Origin: an uncultured Pelagibacteraceae bacterium
Lineage (GTDB): Bacteria; Pseudomonadota; Alphaproteobacteria; Pelagibacterales; Pelagibacteraceae
Reading direction: 5' to 3'
NCBI GenBank assembly: GCA_902574345.1
Contig: CACGNF010000002.1
Location: 1 to 64,000 of the forward strand
Length of the DNA: 64,000 nt
The notes beneath the pieces are model-generated. The model searched no databases. It saw only the letters and a list, made by a program, of their open reading frames with translations, and was not told the DNA's origin. A program made the translations under genes and the position numbers. Every line of letters begins with the position of its first letter. Within the stretch, counting starts at the first letter, position 1. Of the stretch, positions 37,862 to 45,953 are shown in pieces.

Positions 37862-37905
37862 ATAATGTTGAAAAATTTAATGGAATGTGGAGTAAATGAT
37901 TTTTA

Positions 37906-38193
37906 ATGCCAGGTTTTGTTATTTTTAACATAGAAATAAAAAAACCTGAGGAATACAAAGAATATGTTGATAAGGTAACACCATTAGCTAAAAAGTTTGG
38001 AGGTGAATATATTGTCAGAGGTGGTGAAACTAAAGTAATTGAAGGTGTTTGGACATATCCTAGAACAATTATTATAAAATTTCCAAGTTACGAAAAGGCT
38101 TTAGAGTGGTATAGTTCAGAAGAGTATAAACCAATTAAAAAAATCCGTTTAGACAATTCAGTCAGTAATGGAATAATAATTAAAGGAGTTTAA
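37906..38193 (+). CDS. DUF1330 family protein
   Basis: 'NIEIKKPEEYKEYVDKVTPLAKKFGGEYIVRGGETKVIEGVWTYPRTIIIKFPSYEKALEWYSSEEYK'. Confidence 0.9.
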   Translation: MPGFVIFNIEIKKPEEYKEYVDKVTPLAKKFGGEYIVRGGETKVIEGVWTYPRTIIIKFPSYEKALEWYSSEEYKPIKKIRLDNSVSNGIIIKGV

Positions 38194-38194
38194 A

Positions 38195-38515
38195 ATGTCG
38201 ATGTTAGAGAAATATACAAATGCAATTAATAATAAAGATGAGTCAACTATGAATGAACTTTTGCATGATGACTTTAAATTCACAATGCATAAGTCAGGAA
38301 ATACCATAGGTAAAGCTGATGTTATAAAATGGGCAATGAGTGGTGATATAAACCAAGATAAAGCAAGAGTAGTCTATGAAAATGATGAAGTTGGAGTTCA
38401 TCATTCAATAGTTACGTTTAATGACGGGAATATTGAGGCAGTAATGGCAGTTTATAAATACAAAGATGGAAAAATTATAAGTTTAGAGACTGGCGCTACT
38501 CCAATGCCAAAATAG
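38195..38515 (+). CDS. SnoaL/NTF2-like protein
   Basis: 106 aa 'MLEKYTNAINNKDESTMNELLHDDFKFTMHKSGNTIGKADVIKWA'. Confidence 0.7.
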   Translation: MSMLEKYTNAINNKDESTMNELLHDDFKFTMHKSGNTIGKADVIKWAMSGDINQDKARVVYENDEVGVHHSIVTFNDGNIEAVMAVYKYKDGKIISLETGATPMPK

Positions 38516-38734
38516 GTGGGTCAATTACTTTTTCTTTGTATAGTTTTAACCGCCCTTGATATTTTTTTAATCATCTACGCGTTTACTATTCCTCTTTATC
38601 CAAAAAAATGGCGAAAAGAGGTTAATAAAAAATATAAAAATGAGACTGCTACTGGAGTAACCATAATTTTTGTAACGATGACAGCTTGTTTTTTATGGGT
38701 AATATATTTTTATTTCTTAATTTTTGATTTATAA
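38516..38734 (+). CDS. Small membrane protein (GTG start)
   Basis: 72 aa, two hydrophobic segments. Confidence 0.55.
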   Translation: MGQLLFLCIVLTALDIFLIIYAFTIPLYPKKWRKEVNKKYKNETATGVTIIFVTMTACFLWVIYFYFLIFDL

Positions 38735-38963
38735 TTTTTCTATGATACCAAAAAAATACACTAAAATATTATTTATCTGTCTTATGAGTTTTAGTATGAG
38801 TTTAATAATGACTCTAATAATTACTTACATAAATACAGGTTTTGATGAAATGTACTACAAACGATTCTTTAAAGCTTGGTCTATAAGTTTGCCTGTAGCT
38901 TTGGTTGCAATATCATTAGTTGCTCCCATAGTGCAAAAAATTGTAGATAAAGTTATCGAATAA
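38724..38963 (+). CDS. DUF2798-like small membrane protein
   Basis: 79 aa, two TM segments, 'FFKAWSISLPVALVAISLVAPIVQKIV'. Confidence 0.75.
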   Translation: MIYNFSMIPKKYTKILFICLMSFSMSLIMTLIITYINTGFDEMYYKRFFKAWSISLPVALVAISLVAPIVQKIVDKVIE

Positions 38964-38979
38964 TAATATTCTTTAAATT

Positions 38980-39315
38980 GTGAGTAATATAATTGCCTAC
39001 ATAGTTCTTATACTTGCAGTAATTTTAGGGACTGCAGCAAATGGTTTTGCTAAAGGAGCTAATGGTTTTACATTATTATTACCAAGCTTATTAACAGCAA
39101 TAACAATAGTTGCTTGTATGTTTACTTTATCAATTGTTATGAAAACTATTCCTGTGGGTATTACTTACGCTTCATTTGCAGGTCTATGTATTATCGCCAC
39201 AACAATTGTTGGAGTATATAAATTTAATCAAATGCCAGACATTTACACTATTGTAGGTTTAACTTTGATCATTTCAGGAGTGTTAATAGTTAATCTTCTT
39301 GGTAAAACAAATTAA
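38980..39315 (+). CDS. Small multidrug resistance (SMR) family transporter, first of a pair (GTG start)
   Basis: 111 aa, four TM, 'VGITYASFAGLCIIATTIVGVYKFNQMPD'. Confidence 0.8.
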   Translation: MSNIIAYIVLILAVILGTAANGFAKGANGFTLLLPSLLTAITIVACMFTLSIVMKTIPVGITYASFAGLCIIATTIVGVYKFNQMPDIYTIVGLTLIISGVLIVNLLGKTN

Positions 39316-39655
39316 TTTTATGACTAATTTATCTGGATATATATTTCTTCTATTGGCAATTATATTAGGCATTACTTCGAATGGTTTTTTAAAATCAACT
39401 AATGGATTTACCAATATTGGCCCAACAATTTTTTGTACAATATCAATAGTTGCTTGTATTTTTTGTTTATCTAAAGCAATGAATATTATTCCTGTAGGTT
39501 TCACGTATGCTACATATGGAGGACTTACAATTACTGCAGTAACTTTATTTGGCGTATTTAAATATAATCAAATACCAAATCTCTATGGTGTTATTGGGAT
39601 AGCTCTAATTGTTGTCGGTGTAATTCTTTTGAATACTCTTGGTAAAACTACTTAG
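39299..39655 (+). CDS. SMR family transporter, second of a pair
   Basis: 118 aa, 'IPVGFTYATYGGLTITAVTLFGVFKYNQIPN'; overlaps the first by 17 nt. Confidence 0.8.
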   Translation: MVKQINFMTNLSGYIFLLLAIILGITSNGFLKSTNGFTNIGPTIFCTISIVACIFCLSKAMNIIPVGFTYATYGGLTITAVTLFGVFKYNQIPNLYGVIGIALIVVGVILLNTLGKTT

Positions 39656-40454
39656 TTATTGGTCTAAGCATTTTTAAGATTTTATTATGAATATTGTTAT
39701 TAACTGAAGCAACAATATTTCCACCTTTAACAGCATCAGTATTTTTCCAAGTACTAACAACTCCACCAGCTGCTTTTATAATTGGTATTAAAGGGTGAAT
39801 ATCCCAAATTTTATTTCCACATTGAATAACCACATCAACTTTACCTTCTGCAAGATGTGAGTAACTAAGAGCATCTGCACAAGGAAATTGCATTAGTTTT
39901 AAAATTTTAGGTATTTTTTTTTGTTTATTTAAAGATAACATGCCATGAAAAGCAGCAGACATCTTTATATTTTTAAATAAGATCTTTTTATTAACTTTTA
40001 TTTTTCTTTTTTTTCTTTGATCCACAACATATGCAACTTTATCTGACGCGTTATAATAATATTTTTTAAGAACGGGATAGTTTGCCAGTCCAATAACTGG
40101 GTCACCTTTATAATTTAAAGAGATTAAGTTACTCCAAGTGGGATTACCAATTACATAAGACCTGGTTCCATCAATTGGATCAATTACCCAGGTAAAATCA
40201 CTTTTGGTTTTTTTTTTGCCAAACTCCTCACCTATGACTTGGTGATTAGGAAACCTTTTTCCTATCTCTTTCCTGATAAATTTTTCAAAAGCTTTATCTG
40301 AGGTTGTTACAGGGTCGAATCCCTTACCTCTTAATTTGTTCGAAACCTTAAAGGTTCTATTCAGTTTAGAGTAATAAAACCTAGTAAGATTTCTAGCTAA
40401 GCTATCAACAAACTTAGAATACCTTTTAAAATCTGATGAATTTAATTTAGACAC
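39648..40454 (-). CDS. Inositol monophosphatase family / histidinol-phosphatase-like
   Basis: 'IGEEFGKKKTKSDFTWVIDPIDGTRSYVIGNPTWS', 'DALSYSHLAEGKVDVVIQCGNKIWDIHPLIPIIKAAGG'. Confidence 0.9.
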   Translation of the reverse strand: MSKLNSSDFKRYSKFVDSLARNLTRFYYSKLNRTFKVSNKLRGKGFDPVTTSDKAFEKFIRKEIGKRFPNHQVIGEEFGKKKTKSDFTWVIDPIDGTRSYVIGNPTWSNLISLNYKGDPVIGLANYPVLKKYYYNASDKVAYVVDQRKKRKIKVNKKILFKNIKMSAAFHGMLSLNKQKKIPKILKLMQFPCADALSYSHLAEGKVDVVIQCGNKIWDIHPLIPIIKAAGGVVSTWKNTDAVKGGNIVASVNNNIHNKILKMLRPITK

Positions 40455-40520
40455 AAGGGACTAATACTATTTAATTTATATTGATTAAAGTAAAATTTTA
40501 AATAATCCTTCAATTATTGT

Positions 40521-41621
40521 ATGAAAATAGAATTATCCGATAACAAAGTTTTTTTTGAAAAACAGGGTGCAAAAAAAGAAATCCACCCTTTCTGGCTAAG
40601 AGAACGGGTGAATAGCGAGAACTTTTTAGACCAAAAAACTCAACAAAGATTGTTTGATCCAACAATGCTTAAAAATAGCTCAGAAATTTCAAAAGTAAGT
40701 ATTTCAGATAAAATTCTTAAGGTAAGTTTTAAAGATGGAGCATACGCAAAACTAGTTATCGAAAATATTCTTAAAGAGTTTGAGAAAGATAATGAATTAT
40801 ACTTTATCAATAAAATTTCATGGAAATCAGATTTTAAAAATAACAATATTTTTAAGTTTAATAAAAACTTTTTTGATGAAAAAATAATGTATGAGTCTTT
40901 ATTAAACTTTTACAAATATGGATTTGTCATATTTGAAAATGTTCCTACCCAAGATAACTTCATTGTTAATTTTGCTAATTCAATCGGAAGTATTAGACGA
41001 ACTAACTTTGGTGAATTTTTTAATGTCAAATCAAAACCAAATCCAAATGATCTTGCATATACTTCATTACATTTAGCACCACATACTGACAATCCTTATA
41101 GAAAACCAGTGCCTTGTATACAATTGCTGCATTGCATCGAAAATGAAGTTAGTGGTGGTTTATCAACATTAGTTGATGGGCTTGCCGTAACGGAAAAGTT
41201 AAAAAAAGAACATCCAAGTTTTTTCAAAATTTTAACTGAAATAAAAGTCAGATTTCAATTTGTTGATGATAATGTTGTTTTAGAGGACTGGGCAGAAATG
41301 ATCCAACTTGATGAAAACAAAAGACTTAAACAAGTAAGATTTAGTCCTCGATTAGATTTTGTGCCCTTAATGGATAAGGAAAAATTAGAATTATATTACG
41401 CAGCTAGAAACAAAATTTCAGAAATGTACAATTCAGAAAAATTTAGAATTGAATTTAAATTAAAACCTGGTGATCTATTAATGATGGACAACTACAGACT
41501 TCTTCATGGTAGAACCGAATATAATGCTAATGAAGGTAATCGATTTTTACAAGGTTGCTATATAGATTATGATAGCACTGAGGGAAAACTCAAACACTTG
41601 AAAAGAAAATTCAATATATAG
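40521..41621 (+). CDS. TauD/gamma-butyrobetaine hydroxylase family 2-oxoglutarate dioxygenase
   Basis: 'LHLAPHTDNPYRKPVPCIQLLHCIEN' HxD motif, 'DLLMMDNYRLLHGRTEY', N-terminal BBOX-like domain 'HPFWLRERV'. Confidence 0.9.
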   Translation: MKIELSDNKVFFEKQGAKKEIHPFWLRERVNSENFLDQKTQQRLFDPTMLKNSSEISKVSISDKILKVSFKDGAYAKLVIENILKEFEKDNELYFINKISWKSDFKNNNIFKFNKNFFDEKIMYESLLNFYKYGFVIFENVPTQDNFIVNFANSIGSIRRTNFGEFFNVKSKPNPNDLAYTSLHLAPHTDNPYRKPVPCIQLLHCIENEVSGGLSTLVDGLAVTEKLKKEHPSFFKILTEIKVRFQFVDDNVVLEDWAEMIQLDENKRLKQVRFSPRLDFVPLMDKEKLELYYAARNKISEMYNSEKFRIEFKLKPGDLLMMDNYRLLHGRTEYNANEGNRFLQGCYIDYDSTEGKLKHLKRKFNI

Positions 41622-41622
41622 A

Positions 41623-41802
41623 TTATTTGTTAAAGCAATTGTTTACTAATATTGCCATTAATATCCAAATTACAAATGTTTCCCCATGACTAAATGTGTA
41701 ATCAGCTCCAGCAAAACCTGCTGCAATATTTATAGCGTAAATAATTATAGTAGAGACAATTAAGCTTACAAGTAAGTTAATTAATCCTTTTACATATTTC
41801 AT
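41623..41802 (-). CDS. Small membrane ORF, 59 aa (below ORF-track cutoff)
   Basis: My translation: MKYVKGLINLLVSLIVSTIIIYAINIAAGFAGADYTFSHGETFVIWILMAILVNNCFNK. Confidence 0.5.
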   Translation of the reverse strand: MKYVKGLINLLVSLIVSTIIIYAINIAAGFAGADYTFSHGETFVIWILMAILVNNCFNK

Positions 41803-41898
41803 AATGAAACAATATAGATATTAAAACTCAATGCAATTTTTAATTTTCTATTTTTAAGTGAAGTTTTTTTAAGATGTGGGAAGAATAATAAATAGTTA

Positions 41899-41955
41899 GG
41901 TTGTATTCAAGATATTTATTTACAAATTAATTAAATATATTTCTTGAATACAACC
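41899..41955. other. Long inverted repeat
   Basis: 14-bp perfect arms GGTTGTATTCAAGA (41899-41912)/TCTTGAATACAACC (41942-41955), AT-rich loop. Confidence 0.85.
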
Positions 41956-41974
41956 TTGCTGAAATTTAACTTCT

Positions 41975-42150
41975 AATTAAGGAGGTAGTTTTAATGAATC
42001 AAATGCCACCTGACACTTAGCTGGGTAGCTTCATATTTCATAAAAACGAAAACAAAAAACTTAAAGTCCATTCGGACTTAAATGCCATCAAGGCGACTTA
42101 AGGGAGCTCTTTTGGCTGGAGAGCAAAAGGGCAAACCCTTAAGTAAATTA
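41975..42150. ncRNA. Candidate structured RNA / unexplained GC-enriched element (strand uncertain)
   Basis: Contains AAGTCC-attc-GGACTT (42064-42079), outer stem ACTTAAGGG (42096-42104)/CCCTTAAGT (42136-42144) with inner GCTCT/AGAGC, higher GC than surroundings; no ORF over 30 codons. Confidence 0.45.
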
Positions 42151-42156
42151 ATTTAA

Positions 42157-42861
42157 CTATTTTAAAAATAGGCAGGTTAATTTATCTTTAAAATTTATTC
42201 TTTTGTTATATTTACTGCTGATTTCGCTAATTCCTTTTAAAATTTCTGTATTACTTAAATTCAATAAAGTTGAAATGTATCGATTTTTAATCATTTCCAC
42301 ATATTTCTCTCTCGATATCTTTACTTTGAAAGAAAACGTTTTCGAAATACTTCCAGGATATAAACCATTTATAAATCTCAGTATTTTTTGATCTCTTTTA
42401 AGCGATTTACTCAATTTTTTTTTCATTTTTGCAAAAGTTGGAATTTCATTGTTAGATGTGGCTAACGTAAATATTGCTATTCGACCACCAGAATTAAGAC
42501 AATCCATACTTAGTAAAAGTAGTTTTTTTATATCTTTAAGTGGTAAAAAATGAATTGTTTGTTTAAGTAAAATTAAATCAAATTTTTTTCTATTCTTTTT
42601 TAAGTAACTTATTGCATCTGATTTATTAAAAATAATTCTTTTATCTCTATCTTTATGTTGCTCAATATCAATACCTATTGGCTTATTAATTAATCTAAGC
42701 TTAGATGTTAAGTTTCCTAATATCTTACCTCTGCCACAACCAATATCTAAAATTACTGAATTCTTATTGATTTTTGTTTCTTTAATTAAAAATTTGTTAA
42801 AAAATTTAATATAACTATTTGAAGAAAGCCAAGTTTTATTGTCCCAATTCTTTAATGACAC
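42157..42861 (-). CDS. Class I SAM-dependent methyltransferase
   Basis: 'VILDIGCGRGKILGNL' motif I, 'FDLILLKQTIHFLPLKDIKKLL'. Confidence 0.85.
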   Translation of the reverse strand: MSLKNWDNKTWLSSNSYIKFFNKFLIKETKINKNSVILDIGCGRGKILGNLTSKLRLINKPIGIDIEQHKDRDKRIIFNKSDAISYLKKNRKKFDLILLKQTIHFLPLKDIKKLLLLSMDCLNSGGRIAIFTLATSNNEIPTFAKMKKKLSKSLKRDQKILRFINGLYPGSISKTFSFKVKISREKYVEMIKNRYISTLLNLSNTEILKGISEISSKYNKRINFKDKLTCLFLK

Positions 42862-43298
42862 GCAATATTAAATTTTTTTAATCGCCAATAATTATAAGGC
42901 CAAGGAGTTAAAAAACCAGCTAAGAGCATAATTGGCACAACCCACCATGTTAATATTGCACCACCAGTTAAAAAATAATCAGTTAAATTCATAGCAACTT
43001 CCATACTTATCATTGATATAAAACTCATTCCAATTGCAGTTTTAAAAGCTTTAGAAAAATCAAAACTTTGTCTCATTAATATAATTGTTTCCAAAATGAT
43101 ACTTGTAATCAAACCATTAATGATTGCTAAAATCATAATTCCTAAAACAGGAAATGGAATTTTTGTTAGCTGAAAAAATAAAATTGTACCTAAATCACCG
43201 ATTGCACAACCCAATAAACACCAAGCGGTGTTTTTAGCACTTCTTTTCCAAGTATGTTTGCATGACCAATGAAAATTAGCCTTCGCAGTTGTGTCCAT
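42852..43298 (-). CDS. DUF4396-like membrane protein
   Basis: 'SAKNTAWCLLGCAIGDLGTILFFQ' and several TM segments. Confidence 0.8.
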   Translation of the reverse strand: MDTTAKANFHWSCKHTWKRSAKNTAWCLLGCAIGDLGTILFFQLTKIPFPVLGIMILAIINGLITSIILETIILMRQSFDFSKAFKTAIGMSFISMISMEVAMNLTDYFLTGGAILTWWVVPIMLLAGFLTPWPYNYWRLKKFNIACH

Positions 43299-43302
43299 TA
43301 AG

Positions 43303-43806
43303 TTAATTTATATCAACTTTAGCAATCATTCCAACTTGATAATGGCCAGGAACATTGCAAGCTACTTCAATGTTAACTGCATTATCAAATTTCCAAATGA
43401 TTTCACCCTTTTGTTTTGGTTCAAGTAAAACACTATTGCTATGTGAATGGGCCATAGCTTTATCCATTTTTGCCATTTTTTTCATTTTTTCTTTATCAAT
43501 GGAATCAACTAAAAGAATTTCATTTTCAACCATTTTCATCATTTCTGGTTGATGTTTCATGTGCATCATTTTATTTGCAATATTAAATTCATGAACAAGC
43601 ATACCTGCATTTTCAACTTCAAATTTTATTGTTTCGCCTGATTTAATTTGAAATGAACTTGGTTCATAATAGTTGTCATACATTACAACTTTAATTGTTC
43701 TTGAAACTTCGCTTTCTTTACCTTTTGTGCCAATTTTCATGTTTTTATCTGCGTAGGCAAATGTATTGAAAAATAAAGTTATTAATAAAATTTTAATTAA
43801 TTTCAT
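43303..43806 (-). CDS. Cupredoxin domain protein (copper-binding, CopI/plastocyanin-like)
   Basis: 'SFQIKSGETIKFEVENAGMLVHEFNI', 'VEVACNVPGHYQVGM'. Confidence 0.88.
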   Translation of the reverse strand: MKLIKILLITLFFNTFAYADKNMKIGTKGKESEVSRTIKVVMYDNYYEPSSFQIKSGETIKFEVENAGMLVHEFNIANKMMHMKHQPEMMKMVENEILLVDSIDKEKMKKMAKMDKAMAHSHSNSVLLEPKQKGEIIWKFDNAVNIEVACNVPGHYQVGMIAKVDIN

Positions 43807-43875
43807 GTTTTAAAAATAATATTTTAAAATGTTTTAACAATGGGTCAATTTGTACTATTATGTTATTGTACTAAA

Positions 43876-44556
43876 ATGATTTTCAAACAATTATTCGATG
43901 CAAAATCTTCGACATATACTTATTTAATTTCATCCGGAGAAGGAAGAGAAGCATTGCTTATAGATCCTGTAATAGAAAATGTTAATGAATATATAAATTT
44001 ACTTAAAAAATTAGATTTAAAATTAGTAAAAGTAATTGATACTCATATTCACGCTGATCATGTAACAGGAGCATCTAAGCTCAAAGATATTACTAAATGC
44101 TCTACTATTATGGGTGCTCACACTCCTGCAGATGCCGTTGAAATTAAAGTTAAAGATGATGAATATATTAATCTAGACAATCTTAAAATTAGAGCGATGT
44201 ATACTCCTGGGCATACTTCAGATAGTTATAGCTTTTTAATGGATAATTATCTTTTTTCAGGTGACACACTTCTAATTAACGGGACTGGTCGAACAGACTT
44301 TCAAAATGGTAGTTCAAAAGATGCTTATAATTCAATTTTTAATAAACTTTTAAAATTACCTGAGGAAACTCTTCTATACCCTGCTCATGATTATAAAGGT
44401 GAAAAAGTAAGCACGATTGGAAAAGAAAAAAAACAAAATCCAAGATTACAAGTAAGTAGTGTTGATGAATATATTGAAATCATGAACAATCTTGATTTAA
44501 AAAAACCCGCTCAGATTGATTACAACGTCTCTAAAAATATTAATCTAGGTGTTTAG
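43876..44556 (+). CDS. MBL-fold persulfide/sulfur dioxygenase-like protein (ETHE1-like)
   Basis: Start revised to ATG 43876 (MIFKQLFDAKSSTYTYLI); 'DTHIHADHVTGASKLKD', 'FSGDTLLINGTGRTDFQNG'. Confidence 0.85.
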   Translation: MIFKQLFDAKSSTYTYLISSGEGREALLIDPVIENVNEYINLLKKLDLKLVKVIDTHIHADHVTGASKLKDITKCSTIMGAHTPADAVEIKVKDDEYINLDNLKIRAMYTPGHTSDSYSFLMDNYLFSGDTLLINGTGRTDFQNGSSKDAYNSIFNKLLKLPEETLLYPAHDYKGEKVSTIGKEKKQNPRLQVSSVDEYIEIMNNLDLKKPAQIDYNVSKNINLGV

Positions 44557-44557
44557 A

Positions 44558-44926
44558 TTAAATTGAGGACTCTAAAGCTTTATAAATTAGTGCTTTACTA
44601 GTTTCACCAAGACTTCGATAAACTTCTTTATTATCTTTAAAAATTAAAAGTGTGGTTTGATATTGTACATTAAAGAAATTAGCAATTTCTTTATTCGTGA
44701 CATCGAATGAAAAATATTCAATATTTTTAAAATCATTTTTTGCTTTTTGCAAAACTTTCATTTGACTAGCACATGACATGCAATACTTAATCCATGAGCT
44801 CACTACCACAACCTTACCTTCAGATTGTGCTTGATCAAATAATTCTTTTTTAAAAGTTGTTTCTTTTTCCATGGCATTGACATTGAATGCAATTAAAAGA
44901 AAACATAAAGTTATGATTTTTTTCAT
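44558..44926 (-). CDS. Exported thioredoxin-like protein
   Basis: signal peptide, 'SSWIKYCMSCASQMKVL' CxxC. Confidence 0.8.
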   Translation of the reverse strand: MKKIITLCFLLIAFNVNAMEKETTFKKELFDQAQSEGKVVVVSSWIKYCMSCASQMKVLQKAKNDFKNIEYFSFDVTNKEIANFFNVQYQTTLLIFKDNKEVYRSLGETSKALIYKALESSI

Positions 44927-44932
44927 AATTGC

Positions 44933-45247
44933 TTATACAACAAATATTAAAAACCAATAAGAAGCTAATCCTGAAAATATTGTCGCAATTATACTTCTAG
45001 AGAAAATACCAATAACCATTGCAATTATTGCAGCTAATATCTTTGGATTATCATCTATTTCGAACAAGCCTTTGTCATTAATAAAAATTGCTGGAAAAAT
45101 TATTGCAGGAAATATTGCAGATGGCACAAATGACAATATTTCTCTAATTCTATCATTAAACATTTCCTTTTTAATTAAAGCTATCATGGAAAATCTTGTT
45201 AGATACGTAATCAATCCACAATATAAAATTAATGCCCAGTTGCTCAT
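44933..45247 (-). CDS. azlD: AzlD family branched-chain amino acid exporter subunit
   Basis: 104 aa, 'ILSFVPSAIFPAIIFPAIF'; overlaps AzlC by 4 nt. Confidence 0.88.
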   Translation of the reverse strand: MSNWALILYCGLITYLTRFSMIALIKKEMFNDRIREILSFVPSAIFPAIIFPAIFINDKGLFEIDDNPKILAAIIAMVIGIFSRSIIATIFSGLASYWFLIFVV

Positions 45248-45936
45248 ACTTTTTTATTTTTCGTTGTTAAAATCATTGCAGTAAATAACCCTGCTAAAGC
45301 AGCAACTATGACGTATGCTTTAAAAGGAATGTAATTATACCCAAATGTAGCAACTAATCCTGAAACAATTATTACAATCACATTTATAAATTTTCTAAAG
45401 TCATTAACTAATAAAGCTAAAAAGGTTAAAGGAACTGCAAAACTTAGGCCAAGTTTTTCTGGGATTGCTGCTCCAAGTATAATTCCTAAAAATGTTGTTG
45501 ATTGCCATATTACCCAACAAGTAGCTCCCCCACCTACTAAATGAAAATATCTATTATTATCTTTATTCTTTTTTAAATATTCATTTGAAATTGCAAATGC
45601 TTGATCGATTAAAAAGTATGAAATAATAATTTTCCAAATTAATTTTAAATCCGATAGATGCTCGGATACGACTGCACCATAAAGTAAATGTCTTGAATTA
45701 ACAGCCCCAACTGAACTTATTATTACTAAAGATGAAGCTCCTCCTGAAAATAATTGCAATAATACAATTTGCGAAGCGCCACCAAAAATTATTAAAGACA
45801 TTGCCATTGTTTCAATTGGAGTAAATCCAATATCAATAGCTAATACGCCAAATATCAAACCAAATGGGACCACTGGTATCATAAGTGGGCTTACGTCAAT
45901 AATTCCCTTTAAAAAAACTTTAAAGTTACTTTTCAT
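45244..45936 (-). CDS. azlC: AzlC family branched-chain amino acid exporter subunit
   Basis: 'PVVPFGLIFGVLAIDIGFTPIETMAMSLIIFGGASQIVLLQLF'. Confidence 0.92.
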   Translation of the reverse strand: MKSNFKVFLKGIIDVSPLMIPVVPFGLIFGVLAIDIGFTPIETMAMSLIIFGGASQIVLLQLFSGGASSLVIISSVGAVNSRHLLYGAVVSEHLSDLKLIWKIIISYFLIDQAFAISNEYLKKNKDNNRYFHLVGGGATCWVIWQSTTFLGIILGAAIPEKLGLSFAVPLTFLALLVNDFRKFINVIVIIVSGLVATFGYNYIPFKAYVIVAALAGLFTAMILTTKNKKV

Positions 45937-45953
45937 TTTCTAAAAGGTTTTTA

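Noticed and set aside
41975-42150. tmRNA, RNase P RNA, 4.5S RNA or glycine riboswitch identity for the structured segment
   Set aside because: I looked for the hallmark motifs of each and did not find them.
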